Below, piece by piece: positions 22,337 to 30,779 of a stretch of DNA of 37,010 nt. This DNA comes from JAIRTY01 sp050257395. GTDB lineage: Bacteria; Actinomycetota; Actinomycetes; Streptosporangiales; Streptosporangiaceae. Location of the stretch: assembly GCA_050257395.1 (NCBI GenBank), contig JBLMWU010000128.1, positions 1 through 37,010 of the forward strand. The letters are read 5' to 3'. Made by a program: the position numbers and the translations under genes. The notes under the pieces are model-generated. The model saw only the letters and a program-made list of their open reading frames with translations, was not told the DNA's origin and did no database searches. Position 1 is the stretch's first letter, and each line of letters begins with the position of its first letter.

Positions 22337-24181
22337 TCAGCCGGGCCCCAGTGCGCCCTCGGCAACTCCGTCGGCCAGCAGGCGGGCCAGGTCCGCCCCG
22401 GCTGCGCTGGCCGACCGGAGTGCCACTGCCAGGTCAGCCATCCGCCGGAACGCCTCGCCATACCGCCGCTGCCCGGCCAGGGGCAGCTGGGGTACCTGCG
22501 CCCGCCTGATGTCGGCGCGGCCGGTGGCGCCGGTCTGCACCAGCGAGACCTGTGCGTTCGCAGAACTGCCCATCACGCCCGCGAGGAAGTACGGATCGAG
22601 CCGGGCCGGATCGGGCCGCAGCAGGATGAGCCCGGGCCCCAGCAGGCAACCGCCTTCGGTCGCAACCTGGGCTGCCAGGCGCCCCCCGGCGATGGCCACC
22701 ACCACGTCCCCGGCGGACACGGGGGGCCAGCGCCCGTCTTGTGCCGCGCGGCCCGAGGCGGGGCGGCCCGCGACGACGTCGTCGGCGGTGAGGAGGGCCT
22801 GGTCGCCCGGGGCGAGCTCGCCGCGGGCCGGAGCGGCCTGGATGGCCAGGTACCCCATCCTGGCCAGCTCGGCGACCGGGATCGCTCCGCCCTCGCGCGC
22901 TGCGGCCTGGTGCGCGCCGGCCCCGGGTGCGCCGGCTGCGGGCAGGTCTGGCAGCAGGCCGGGCAGTTCCCCGGCCAGGGCCGCCAGCCGCGCCCTGGCC
23001 TGGCTGAACCGTTCGCCGATCCGCTCCGGGGCGGGGGCGGACAGCCAGCGGGCCGGGGTCAGGTCCACCTCCTCGTCCAGCAGGTCAATGATGGGCACCG
23101 CCCGGCTGACGCCGGGTTCGTCGCAGCCGCGGCCAGCGGTGAACGCCTGCCATGCCCGGGCGATCGCCTCCTGACCGGCCGGGCCGGCCATGAGCACCCG
23201 GTCCGGGGTGCCAGGCGGCCGCAGCAGCCACAGCTGGTGGGTGGCCGACAGCGCGGCGACGGCCTGCAGCGCGCCCTTGCGCAGAAGCTGGGCACGGATC
23301 CGGCGGCCGGGCCGGCGGGCGGCTGCCGCGGCCGGCATGAGGACCACCGCCAGCCCGCCGGGGGCCAGGTGCGCGAGCGCGTGCTGCACCCAGGCCAGCT
23401 CCGGTTCCTGCCGCGGCGGCAGCCCGTACCTCCAGCGCGGGTCGGCGGTGAGGTCCTCGTGGCCCCAGGCCCGCTCGTGGAACGGCGGGTCGCACAGCAC
23501 CGCGTCGGCCAGCACGCCGCCGAAGGCGTCGCTGCGCAGTGCGTCCGCCGCCTCGACGGTGGCATCGCTGCCGGCCAGCCGGAGCCGGACCGCCGCCAGC
23601 CGGGCCGTGCCAGCGGCCGCGTCCTGGCCGAGCAGCCGGGTGGCGCCGTGGTCCTGGGCGGCCAGCAGCAGCTCGCCGGTGCCGCAGGCGGGGTCGAGCA
23701 CGGTCCGGGCGCCGTCCGCCAGCGTGGCCATCAGCTCCGCCATGTCCGGCGGGGTGACGGCGCCGCGCCGCGCCAGCCCCTCCTGGTAGCGGCCGAGCAG
23801 CACCTCGAAGGCATCGGCGGGGCCGAGGGCGGCGGCCAGGTCACGGGCGGCCGCGGGTGCGCCCGCCGGGTCCCGGGCCAGCAGCCCGCCAGCGTCCGCC
23901 AGGACCGCCGCCAGCTGCAGGTCGTCTCCAGCCAGGGCCCGCAGTTCCTGCCAGGCCCGCTCGGCCAGCGGCACCTCCACCAGCTTGCCCTGGGCACGCA
24001 GCCACGCCTCGACCTCGGCCAGCGCGAACAGCGGGCTGGCCGGCGTGCCGCCCGCAGGCTGGGGGAAATCGGGGTAGCGGCGGCGCCAGTTGCTCACGGC
24101 GGTCCGGCCGACAGCGGCCAGCCGGGCGATGTCCGCCGCGCTCACCGTGGTCGCGTCCTGCACATGATCACGGTAGCGCAC
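22337..24181 (-). CDS. N6-adenine DNA methyltransferase with HTH start and HsdS-like C-terminus
   Basis: A 614-residue fusion. Residues 13-65 form an excisionase/MerR-like helix-turn-helix (VSAADIARLAAVGRTAVSNWRRRYPDFPQP, LAEVEAWLRAQGK). The HsdM-like core has the SAM motif VLDPACGTGE (161-170) and catalytic DPPF (231-234, preceded by VLC; a D form of NPPF/Y). The C-terminal third (MGYLAIQAAPARGELAPGDQALLTADDVV, then RADIRRAQVPQLPLAGQ) resembles a type I specificity half-domain. It should methylate adenine in a defined DNA site. No restriction nuclease or HsdR is in the window, so it is an orphan here. GTG 24181 gives the longest form; the GTG at 24163 (VQDATTVSAADIA) fits the family start better. 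Confidence 0.88.
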   Translation of the reverse strand: MRYRDHVQDATTVSAADIARLAAVGRTAVSNWRRRYPDFPQPAGGTPASPLFALAEVEAWLRAQGKLVEVPLAERAWQELRALAGDDLQLAAVLADAGGLLARDPAGAPAAARDLAAALGPADAFEVLLGRYQEGLARRGAVTPPDMAELMATLADGARTVLDPACGTGELLLAAQDHGATRLLGQDAAAGTARLAAVRLRLAGSDATVEAADALRSDAFGGVLADAVLCDPPFHERAWGHEDLTADPRWRYGLPPRQEPELAWVQHALAHLAPGGLAVVLMPAAAAARRPGRRIRAQLLRKGALQAVAALSATHQLWLLRPPGTPDRVLMAGPAGQEAIARAWQAFTAGRGCDEPGVSRAVPIIDLLDEEVDLTPARWLSAPAPERIGERFSQARARLAALAGELPGLLPDLPAAGAPGAGAHQAAAREGGAIPVAELARMGYLAIQAAPARGELAPGDQALLTADDVVAGRPASGRAAQDGRWPPVSAGDVVVAIAGGRLAAQVATEGGCLLGPGLILLRPDPARLDPYFLAGVMGSSANAQVSLVQTGATGRADIRRAQVPQLPLAGQRRYGEAFRRMADLAVALRSASAAGADLARLLADGVAEGALGPG

Positions 24182-24212
24182 ACCGCATCAGAGCCGCCAC
24201 AGCTAATTGTGT

Positions 24213-24229
24213 TGTGAATTGAGTTCACA
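24213..24229. promoter_or_regulatory. Palindromic operator candidate between the methyltransferase and lipoprotein genes
   Basis: TGTGAATTGAGTTCACA: six-base arms TGTGAA/TTCACA around TTGAG. It lies in the AT-rich 106-base divergent gap, 58 bases before the lipoprotein ATG and 31-49 bases before the methyltransferase start. It recalls a CRP site but the spacing is one base longer. Either or both genes may be controlled from it. Confidence 0.45.
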
Positions 24230-24287
24230 TGTGCTTGGCTGTGGCGCGTCAGCACAACCTCCTTCCTTCCCGATCCAGGAGACACCG

Positions 24288-24968
24288 ATGCGGACCTTCC
24301 TCCCGGTCGCGGCAGCCGCGCTTCCGCTGCTCGCCGCGGCGTGCTCGGCCGCGCCATCCCCGGCAGCCCCGCCAGCGGCGGCCCCCGCCGCCTCGCCCAC
24401 GGCGAGCCCGCTCAACGGCGTCCAGCTCAAGCACCTGCTCGCACCCGCGTCCTGGTTCCCGCCGGGATTCAAGGCGGACCCCGGCGGGTCCGTGAACACC
24501 GGGGCCTCCGACTTCGCGGCTCCCCCGCCCGCGCACCTGCCGTGCCGCCGGCTGGGCGCCACCGGCTGGATCGACATGTCCGGCGTCACCGCCGTGTCGT
24601 TCGCCCAGGACGACTACACCGACGCCAGCGCCGGGCAGTACGCGCAGGAAATCGACGTGTACCACGCCACCAGCGCCCAGGACGCCATGGCCGGGCTGCG
24701 CGCGCTGCGCAGCACCTGCCGCAGTTACCGGGACCCGCAGACCGGCGGCACCGTCACGGTGACGTTCCGCAAAGGCCCGCAGCTCGGCGATGACGCGCTC
24801 GCCATCAGCCTCACGAACCCGCGCTGGGCCGGCGGCACCACCCTGGAAGCCGTCCGGGTCGGCACCGCGGTGATAACCGTCTACTACTCGTCGGCCACCG
24901 GTTCGGGCAAGGCCCAGGCCACGAAGCTCGCCACCCAGCTGGTGGGCAACCTGCAGCACCAGGGCTGA
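24288..24968 (+). CDS. Secreted lipoprotein, PknH-sensor-like domain
   Basis: A 226-residue lipoprotein. The ATG at 24288 follows AGGAGA with good spacing; a longer in-frame start at 24207 would bury the signal peptide and is rejected. Signal peptide MRTFLPVAAAALPLLAAAC carries the lipobox LAAAC, followed by an Ala/Pro/Ser-rich tether and a globular domain (from LNGVQLKHLLAPASWFPPGF). Two cysteines, in HLPCRRLG and RSTCRSYRD, could form a disulfide, with TVTVTFRKGPQLGDDALAI and VRVGTAVITVYYSS as strands. The layout resembles PknH-type extracellular sensor domains, but I am not certain of the family. It is divergent from the methyltransferase. Confidence 0.85.
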   Translation: MRTFLPVAAAALPLLAAACSAAPSPAAPPAAAPAASPTASPLNGVQLKHLLAPASWFPPGFKADPGGSVNTGASDFAAPPPAHLPCRRLGATGWIDMSGVTAVSFAQDDYTDASAGQYAQEIDVYHATSAQDAMAGLRALRSTCRSYRDPQTGGTVTVTFRKGPQLGDDALAISLTNPRWAGGTTLEAVRVGTAVITVYYSSATGSGKAQATKLATQLVGNLQHQG

Positions 24969-25022
24969 TCCGGCATCCCGGCCATCGGCAGGGGCAGGCC
25001 GGGCGGCCCTGCTCACACCCGC

Positions 25023-25059
25023 GGCCGGCCAGGGCTCGCCGAGGCGACCCTGGCTGGCC
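25023..25059 (+). terminator. Long G+C-rich hairpin between lipoprotein and reductase genes
   Basis: Arms GGCCGGCCAGGG (25023-25034) and CCCTGGCTGGCC (25048-25059) pair at all 12 positions (one wobble). After a bulged C an inner stem TCGCC/GGCGA continues to a CGAG tetraloop. It lies 55 bases after the lipoprotein stop and 31 bases before the reductase ATG. It is most likely a U-less terminator, or a leader structure of the reductase mRNA. Confidence 0.6.
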
Positions 25060-25090
25060 CGGGGCGCGGCCGGGGGGCCAGCATGGGGGC

Positions 25091-26173
25091 ATGCGTTTTG
25101 TGCACGAGATCCAGCCGCAGCGGGTCTGCTTCGGCTCGGGCGAGGCGGCAGCCGCGCTTGCCCGCGAAGTCACCCTGCTCGGCGCCGCCAGGGTGATGGT
25201 GATCGCGGCCGGGCCGGAGAGCGACCTGGCCGCCCGGATCACCGGCGGCCTGCCGGTCGCCCGGCACTACGCCGACGTCGCGATGCACGTCCCGGTGGAG
25301 GTCGCCGGGCGGGCCCGCGACGCGGCGGCGTCCTGCGGCGCGGATGCCCTGGTGAGCGTGGGCGGCGGCTCCACCACCGGGCTGGCCAAGGCGGTCGCGC
25401 TCACCAGCGGGCTGCCGATCGTGGCCGTGCCCACCACCTACGCCGGGTCGGAGGCCACCAGCGTGTGGGGGCTGACCGAAGGCGCCCGCAAGACGACCGG
25501 CACCGACCCCCGCGTCCTGCCCCGGTCGATCGTGTACGACGCGGCGCTGACCCTGACGCTGCCGGTGCCGATGAGCGTGGCGTCCGGCCTGAACGCGCTC
25601 GCGCACTGCGTCGACTCGATGTGGGCGCCGAACGCCGACCCGATCAACCGCGCGTTCGCCACCGAGGGGATCCGGGCGCTGCGGGCAGGCCTGCCGGCCG
25701 TTGCCGCCGACCCGGCCGGCCTGGCCGGGCGCGAGCAGGCGCTGTACGCGGCCTACCTGTCCGCGACGGCGTTCGCTTCCGCGGGTTCGGGGCTGCACCA
25801 CAAGATCTGCCATGTCCTCGGCGGCGCCTTCAACCTGCCGCACGCCCAGACGCATGCGGTGGTGCTCCCGTACGTGCTGGCGTTCAACGCGCCCGCGGTG
25901 CCAGACGCGGAGCAGCGGATCGCCGCCGCGCTCGGCGCCGGGGAGGCGAACGACGGCCTGGCGCAGCTGCGCCGAGAGCTCTCGGCGCCGGCCGCCCTGC
26001 GCGACTACGGCTTCGCCGAGGCGGACATCCCGGCCGCGGCGGAGGCGATCCTGCCCGCCGTCCCGCCGTCCAACCCCCGGCCGGTCACAGCCGCTGACCT
26101 GCGGCACCTGCTGCAGGCCGCGTGGGCGGGGACCGGCCCGGCGGCCGTCAGTCCTGGGCGGCCGGCAGGGTAA
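25091..26173 (+). CDS. Maleylacetate reductase / iron-containing alcohol dehydrogenase
   Basis: A 360-residue member of the iron-alcohol-dehydrogenase superfamily, closest in pattern to maleylacetate reductases. Those reduce maleylacetate to 3-oxoadipate with NAD(P)H in hydroxyquinol/chlorocatechol/resorcinol pathways. Dinucleotide motif GGGSTTGLAKA (91-101), PTTYAGSEATSVWG, and the metal/substrate region LNALAHCVDSMWAPN and GLHHKICHVLGGAFNLPHAQTHAVVLPY are all intact. The ATG is supported by the relic copy at 20833, which starts at the same codon. No hydroxyquinol dioxygenase or ring hydroxylase lies nearby, so the pathway assignment is by family only. Its 3' end overlaps the convergent hydrolase gene by 26 bases. 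Confidence 0.88.
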   Translation: MRFVHEIQPQRVCFGSGEAAAALAREVTLLGAARVMVIAAGPESDLAARITGGLPVARHYADVAMHVPVEVAGRARDAAASCGADALVSVGGGSTTGLAKAVALTSGLPIVAVPTTYAGSEATSVWGLTEGARKTTGTDPRVLPRSIVYDAALTLTLPVPMSVASGLNALAHCVDSMWAPNADPINRAFATEGIRALRAGLPAVAADPAGLAGREQALYAAYLSATAFASAGSGLHHKICHVLGGAFNLPHAQTHAVVLPYVLAFNAPAVPDAEQRIAAALGAGEANDGLAQLRRELSAPAALRDYGFAEADIPAAAEAILPAVPPSNPRPVTAADLRHLLQAAWAGTGPAAVSPGRPAG

Positions 26174-27815
26174 GGCTGGAACAGAGCCCGCCGCCGTGGT
26201 GGATGGTGATGGTGGCGGGCTTCATCGTGGTCCCGGTCCCGGCCGGCTCCCCGGTGCCGAGGTTGCGCGCGTACCGGGGGTGGGCGCCGGCCGAGATCTG
26301 CAGCCGGATCCGGTGCCCCGCCTGGAACTGGTGCGCGGTGTCGTCGAGGGTGATGCGGACGGTGCGGGCCCCGCCCGGGCCGGCCGCGGCCGCCGGCACC
26401 CGGACGATCCGGTCGGTGATGTTGCGGGACCGGCCGCGGCGGTCCACGTCGCACAGCCGGGCGAACAGGTCGATGTTCGGGTTGTCGGAGCTGACCTGCA
26501 GCTCGGCGACGGGGGCGCCGAGCACCTCCACCGGCACCGACAGCGGCACGCTGGTGAACGTGACCACGTCCGGGCGGGCCTCCAGCCGGGTGTTGTCCTG
26601 CACGCCCGCCCCGCCGACCGCCAGCACCCGGCCGCCCACCGACGGGGTGGGGTCCGCCGGGTCGTAGCGGAACGTCGTCGCGCCCCCGGCCGCGGCGGAC
26701 GGGCTGAGCCGCCCGTGCGGCTGCAGCTGCCAGATCTGGTCCGCCACGCCGTCCGGCGGCGGCCAGGCGGCCAGGTCCTGCCACTGCTTGCGGCCGCCGA
26801 CCCATACCCGGACCGGCCGGCGCCGCGGCGGCGGCCCCTCGCCCGCCAGGTGCGCGTCCAGCCAGGCCAGGCTCTCCGGGACGAGCACGCTCATGTCGAT
26901 GCCCAGATGCGTCCACGGGCCGAGGGTCAGCCCGACCTCGACCCCCCGCTCGTGCAGGACCTGGTACTGCTCCAGGGTCTGGTCCAGGAACGGGTCCTGG
27001 AACCCGCCGGCCAGCAGGGTGGGCACGGTGCTGCGGCGCAGCGCGGCGGTGGCCCGGTACGGGTCCCAGTAGGGACCCTCCGGGTCGGGGCCGCTGACCC
27101 ACTCGCGGAACCAGGGGGCGCCCGCCCCGCCGAGGTTGTCAGCCGCCGCCTCCATCGGCAGCGTGTCCAGGACCGGGGCGAGCCGGCGCTCCGGGCGGAT
27201 CATCCGGGCGGTGCCCCGCACCATGCCGATGTGCTCCTGGTTGGCGACCATCTCGCTCCACTGCAGCAGGAACATCAGCTGGAACGGGCCCCGCCCGAAG
27301 GCGAGCCGGGCCATGTCGTGCGGCGCCGTGTGCACCACCATGGCCCGCAGTTCCGGCGGCGGGTCGGTGGCCAGTGCCCACTGCACCCAGCCCAGGTAGC
27401 TGGGCCCCACGGTGCCCAGCCGGCCGTCGAACCAGGGCTGGCGGCGCAGCCATGCGACCGTGTCCTGGCCGTCGGCGGCCTCGTGGACCACCGGGAAGAA
27501 CCCGCCGCCCGAGCCGAAGGTGCCCCGCGTGCTCTGCAGCAGCACGTGGTAGCCGCGTTCGGCGTAGAGCTGGGCCATCAGCAGCCCGTACTCGAAGCCG
27601 CGCCCGTACGGGGAGCGGATGAGCAGCGTGGGCCGCGGGTCGCTGGCCAGCGGCATGTAGTGGTCGGTGACCAGGGTCACCCCGTCGCGCATGGGCACCT
27701 GCAGCCCGCTTGTCAGCACGACCCGGTTACGTTTGGGCGGCAGCCGCCAGCCCCGGCACAGAGCCGTGCTCACGGCCGCCGGGATGGCGCCCAGGGGGCG
27801 GGGCGTCGGCGGCAT
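26148..27815 (-). CDS. CocE/NonD family hydrolase (X-Pro dipeptidyl-peptidase-like S15)
   Basis: A 555-residue serine hydrolase of the CocE/NonD (S15) family, which cleaves esters or acyl-peptide bonds. Motifs: VPMRDGVTLVTDHYMP, LLIRSPYGRG, QSTRGTFGSGG, nucleophile elbow VGPSYLGW, acid GFQDPFLDQT, histidine LGPWTHLG. The C-terminal jelly-roll has VTFTSVPLSVPVEVLG, ITDRIVRVP, HQFQAGHRIRLQISAGAHPRYARN. I chose the ATG at 27815 because GTGAGGTAG sits just upstream and MPPTPRPLGAI opens the conserved part; a start further upstream adds 33 low-complexity residues. No signal peptide is seen. Natural substrate unknown; in this family it may be a xenobiotic or ester metabolite. Confidence 0.92.
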   Translation of the reverse strand: MPPTPRPLGAIPAAVSTALCRGWRLPPKRNRVVLTSGLQVPMRDGVTLVTDHYMPLASDPRPTLLIRSPYGRGFEYGLLMAQLYAERGYHVLLQSTRGTFGSGGGFFPVVHEAADGQDTVAWLRRQPWFDGRLGTVGPSYLGWVQWALATDPPPELRAMVVHTAPHDMARLAFGRGPFQLMFLLQWSEMVANQEHIGMVRGTARMIRPERRLAPVLDTLPMEAAADNLGGAGAPWFREWVSGPDPEGPYWDPYRATAALRRSTVPTLLAGGFQDPFLDQTLEQYQVLHERGVEVGLTLGPWTHLGIDMSVLVPESLAWLDAHLAGEGPPPRRRPVRVWVGGRKQWQDLAAWPPPDGVADQIWQLQPHGRLSPSAAAGGATTFRYDPADPTPSVGGRVLAVGGAGVQDNTRLEARPDVVTFTSVPLSVPVEVLGAPVAELQVSSDNPNIDLFARLCDVDRRGRSRNITDRIVRVPAAAAGPGGARTVRITLDDTAHQFQAGHRIRLQISAGAHPRYARNLGTGEPAGTGTTMKPATITIHHGGGLCSSLTLPAAQD

Positions 27816-27989
27816 GTCTACCTCACTTCCAGCGGCCTGACCAGCCCGTCGCAGGGGGCATGACGGCCCAGCCGGCCGCTGTGGCCTGCAAGGATATGCG
27901 GCGCCCAGGACCACGCCAGCCAGCGCGGAGCCCGCTGGCCCGCCGCGCCGGGGCTCGGCGACGAGCTTGGGCGGCTGCTGGGCCCCGGC

Positions 27990-28790
27990 TCAGAGCCGCC
28001 TCTGACCAGCACCGGCCGCGTCCGCGGAAACGGGACTGACCTGCGCGAACGGGAACCCTGGCGTCCACCGCCAGCGGCCGTCGAAGCCGATGATCAGGGC
28101 CTCGTAGCCCGCCGGGAGCGGGCCCGTTTCCCCGGTCACGGCCAGGGCGGTCGCCAGCGCGTCGGCCAGCCCCAGGTCCGGCCCGGTCACGCTGGCCGAT
28201 GCGGCCCCGGCGGCCGGGCGGCCGGTCCGCGGGTCGATGAGGTGCCGGCCCCGCTCGTACGTGCCCGACGTGGCGATCGCCCCGGTGAGCCGCACCACGG
28301 CGGCCAGCTGGCGGGGCGCGGCAGGATCGGCGATGCCGATCCGGAACGGCTGGCCGCCGGCCAGGCCGCCGGAGCTGGCGAGGTCACCGGCGGCGTTCAC
28401 GATCGCGCCGCACACCCCCGGGCCGCCCAGGATGCCGAGCGCGCGCTGGGCCGCCCAGCCCTTCACGTACCCGGTCGGGTCCACCCCGCCGGGCATCGCC
28501 CACGGGTCGAACCACCGGCCGGACACCTCCCGGGCGACCGCGCACCGCGCCAGCACCCGGGCCATCTCCGGCGGGGCCTGGCCCGCGGTGATCTCGCCGC
28601 GGCGCAGGCGGCTCAGCGGGCTGCCTGGCCGCCAGGTGCTGAAGACCTCATCGGCGCGGTGCAGGACGGCGCACGCCCCGGCGATCCGCTGGCGGGCGGC
28701 GGCGGCCTGGCGGGCCGTGGCGCCCGCAGCGAGGTAGACGTCGATGGTCACCACCGTGCCCATCACGTCCTCGCGGTGGTGGATCGTCAT
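27990..28790 (-). CDS. apbE: ApbE family FAD:protein FMN transferase
   Basis: ApbE attaches FMN covalently to Ser/Thr of an extracytoplasmic target, using FAD and magnesium. This 266-residue protein has the family's signatures in order: MGTVVTIDVYL, VFSTWRPGSPLSRLRRGE, GVDPTGYVKGWAA, AIVNAAGDLASSGG, SGTYERGRHLIDPRTGRP and LADALATALAV. No lipobox or signal peptide is seen, as in many actinobacterial ApbE proteins. Its ATG overlaps the stop of the FMN-binding-protein gene (ATGA), so the two are made together and that protein is the obvious substrate. Third gene of the flavin electron-transfer operon. Confidence 0.92.
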   Translation of the reverse strand: MTIHHREDVMGTVVTIDVYLAAGATARQAAAARQRIAGACAVLHRADEVFSTWRPGSPLSRLRRGEITAGQAPPEMARVLARCAVAREVSGRWFDPWAMPGGVDPTGYVKGWAAQRALGILGGPGVCGAIVNAAGDLASSGGLAGGQPFRIGIADPAAPRQLAAVVRLTGAIATSGTYERGRHLIDPRTGRPAAGAASASVTGPDLGLADALATALAVTGETGPLPAGYEALIIGFDGRWRWTPGFPFAQVSPVSADAAGAGQRRL

Positions 28791-29272
28791 TTCAGGCCCA
28801 GCGAGTGCAGCGCCGACTGCAGCGACTGGTCGAACCCGGCGCTGGTGTAGCTGGCCCCGGACACGCCCTGGATGCTGGCGCTCTGCGCCGCCAGCGCCTG
28901 CTGTTCCAGCAGCGGGATGGCCTGCTGGTCGATGAACTGAGAGCGCGGGTTGCCGCCGTCGTCCAGGTAGCCGATCCGCACCCTGGTGATCCTGCTCCCG
29001 GCCACGGTGACCTTCACCGACAGGATGCCGTAGTAGTAGTTGACCTCCCGCCCGGTCGCGCTGCGGCTGGCGGCGGCGTGCCCGGCCCCGGACCCGGCCG
29101 GCGGGGACGCGGCCGTCCCGGCCGCGGACGGCCGGGACGCCGGGGCGGGCGGGGCACCCGCCGCCCCGGCCGCCGCCGCGGGCAGGCCCAGCCTGGCGGG
29201 CGTGGTGTGGAACGCCAGCACCCCCACCAGGCCCGCCACCGTCCCCCCGAGCACGATCGGTGCGCGCCTCAT
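28787..29272 (-). CDS. Membrane-anchored FMN-binding domain protein
   Basis: A 161-residue protein with an N-terminal hydrophobic segment (APIVLGGTVAGLVGVLAF), an Ala/Pro/Gly-rich tether (about 35-75) and a C-terminal FMN_bind domain. That domain includes NYYYGILSVKVTVAGSRITRVRIGY, QAIPLLEQQALAAQSASIQ, and the flavinylation motif VSGASYTSAGF at 137-147. In most relatives the motif is SGAT, with FMN on the Thr; here it is SGAS (S141) with T143 close by. ATG 29272 follows GGAGA; upstream in-frame codons give an Arg-rich extension and are rejected. The domain should lie outside the membrane, taking electrons from the flavocytochrome encoded 34 bases upstream. Confidence 0.9.
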   Translation of the reverse strand: MRRAPIVLGGTVAGLVGVLAFHTTPARLGLPAAAAGAAGAPPAPASRPSAAGTAASPPAGSGAGHAAASRSATGREVNYYYGILSVKVTVAGSRITRVRIGYLDDGGNPRSQFIDQQAIPLLEQQALAAQSASIQGVSGASYTSAGFDQSLQSALHSLGLK

Positions 29273-29306
29273 CTGTCTGTCTCCACGGGCTCCTGCCTTC
29301 TGCCTG

Positions 29307-30698
29307 TCAGAACGTGAACGCTTCGGAATGAACCCGGCCCGGCGCCACCCCGGCCTGCTGCGCGGCGGCCGCAACCACCGCGCTGAACCCCGCGGGGCCG
29401 CACACGTAGACGTCGCGCGCGGCGATGTCGGGGATCAGGCGGCGCAGCGCACGGCCGTCGATGCGGACCTGGTGCCGCGGCCCGGTGACTTCATGGAGCC
29501 GGCCGCCGCGCTGGCGGACCAGGCCGGCGATCTCGGCGCGGTGGACCAGGCGGTCCGGGGCGGAGGCGCGGACCAGGACGACCACGTCGGTGTGCGGCGG
29601 CAGGTCCTCCAGCAGGGCGCGCAGCGGGGTGACCCCCACCCCGGCGCCGGCCAGCACGACCCGGTCGCCGGCCCGCGCATGCGGGGTGAACGCCCCGTAG
29701 GGCCCTTCGATGGCTATCCGGGTGCCGGGCCGGATGCGCGCGATGGCCTGGCTCTGGTCACCGAGCGCCTTGATGGTCACCCGCAGGTAGGGCGGGCGGG
29801 GCAGCGCGGACAGCGAGAACGGGTGCGCCTGCCACCACAGGTCCCGGGTGAGGAAGCGCCAGAACAGGAACTGGCCGCCGGAGACCGGGAGCCGGTCGAG
29901 CCGGCGCCCCTCGCAGATGACCGAGACCACCCCCGGCGCTTCCTCGTGGATCCCGGCCACGGTGAGCCGGTGCCGCATGCTGCGCCAGGCCGGCTGGCCG
30001 ATCCGGAACACCAGGACCAGCCCGGCGGTGGCCGCCCACACCACGATCCACAGCGCCCGGGCCAGCAGGTGGCCGACGAACGCGACACCGGTCATGATCT
30101 GGTGCGCGAACGCCAGCGCGAGCCCCAGGTACAGGTAGAGGTGCACGGCCCACCAGGTCTCGTAGCGCAGCCGCCGGCGCACGTACCGCCAGGAGGTGAC
30201 GGCGGCCAGCAGGAGCAGGCCGAACCCGGCCGTGGCGGCGAGCATGTCCGGGTAGGAGCGCAGCAGCACCCACAGCTGGTGCGCTTCGCCGGTCTGCGCG
30301 GCCTGCGCGTATCCGAGAGTGACCGCGGCCACGTGCGTGATGATCAGGCCGATCGCCCACGGGGCGACCCGCCGGTGCCAGCGGACCAGCCGGTCCTGCC
30401 CGGCCGTCCGCTCCAGCCACGGCAGCCGGGCGACCAGCACCACCATGATCAGCATCAGGTAGCTGCCGGTGAACCCGGCGAGCCTGCCCACCGCGGTCAG
30501 CAGCCCGCCGGGCGCGGCCAGGGAGCCCCGGGTCTCCCCGGCGATGACCGCCGCCAGCACGGCGCCGAAGCCGAGCCCGGCCAGGGCGGCGGCGGCGTCC
30601 AGCAGCCGGGGCCGGGGCGGCGGCGCTGGCGGGGGTGCGGGCGCGGGCCGGGTCACCGGCGCGGGCCGGGCAGCAGCAGGCATGGGGAAGATGATCAC
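29307..30698 (-). CDS. Ferric reductase-like transmembrane flavocytochrome
   Basis: A 463-residue integral membrane oxidoreductase. After a Pro/Ala-rich N-terminus come about six helices with haem-ligand-type histidines (WHRRVAPWAIGLIITHVAAV; WWAVHLYLYLGLALAFAHQ). A cytoplasmic ferredoxin-NADP-reductase half follows: FAD motif HPFSLS, GPYGAF, NAD(P) motif VVLAGAGVGVTPLRALL, and YVCGPAGFS near the C-terminus. This is the NOX/FRE-like arrangement that moves electrons from NAD(P)H through FAD and two haems across the membrane. GTG 30698 and ATG 30683 are both possible starts. It heads the operon with the FMN-binding protein and ApbE, so electrons probably pass to that outer covalent flavin. Confidence 0.92.
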   Translation of the reverse strand: MIIFPMPAAARPAPVTRPAPAPPPAPPPRPRLLDAAAALAGLGFGAVLAAVIAGETRGSLAAPGGLLTAVGRLAGFTGSYLMLIMVVLVARLPWLERTAGQDRLVRWHRRVAPWAIGLIITHVAAVTLGYAQAAQTGEAHQLWVLLRSYPDMLAATAGFGLLLLAAVTSWRYVRRRLRYETWWAVHLYLYLGLALAFAHQIMTGVAFVGHLLARALWIVVWAATAGLVLVFRIGQPAWRSMRHRLTVAGIHEEAPGVVSVICEGRRLDRLPVSGGQFLFWRFLTRDLWWQAHPFSLSALPRPPYLRVTIKALGDQSQAIARIRPGTRIAIEGPYGAFTPHARAGDRVVLAGAGVGVTPLRALLEDLPPHTDVVVLVRASAPDRLVHRAEIAGLVRQRGGRLHEVTGPRHQVRIDGRALRRLIPDIAARDVYVCGPAGFSAVVAAAAQQAGVAPGRVHSEAFTF

Positions 30699-30779
30699 CG
30701 GCGATGCTGAAAGAAAGCTCAGGACTGCCCCGGCATCTGCTCTGACCGGGCGGAACCCGGCCGCGCGCCGGCCCGCCCC

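Noticed and set aside
24207..24287. Upstream in-frame start for the lipoprotein
   Set aside because: Would place 27 residues before a clear signal peptide and includes the operator-like palindrome.
25701..27863. Plus-strand frame of 720 codons
   Set aside because: Runs through the reductase in the wrong frame and antisense to the CocE/NonD hydrolase; Arg/Pro-rich shadow.
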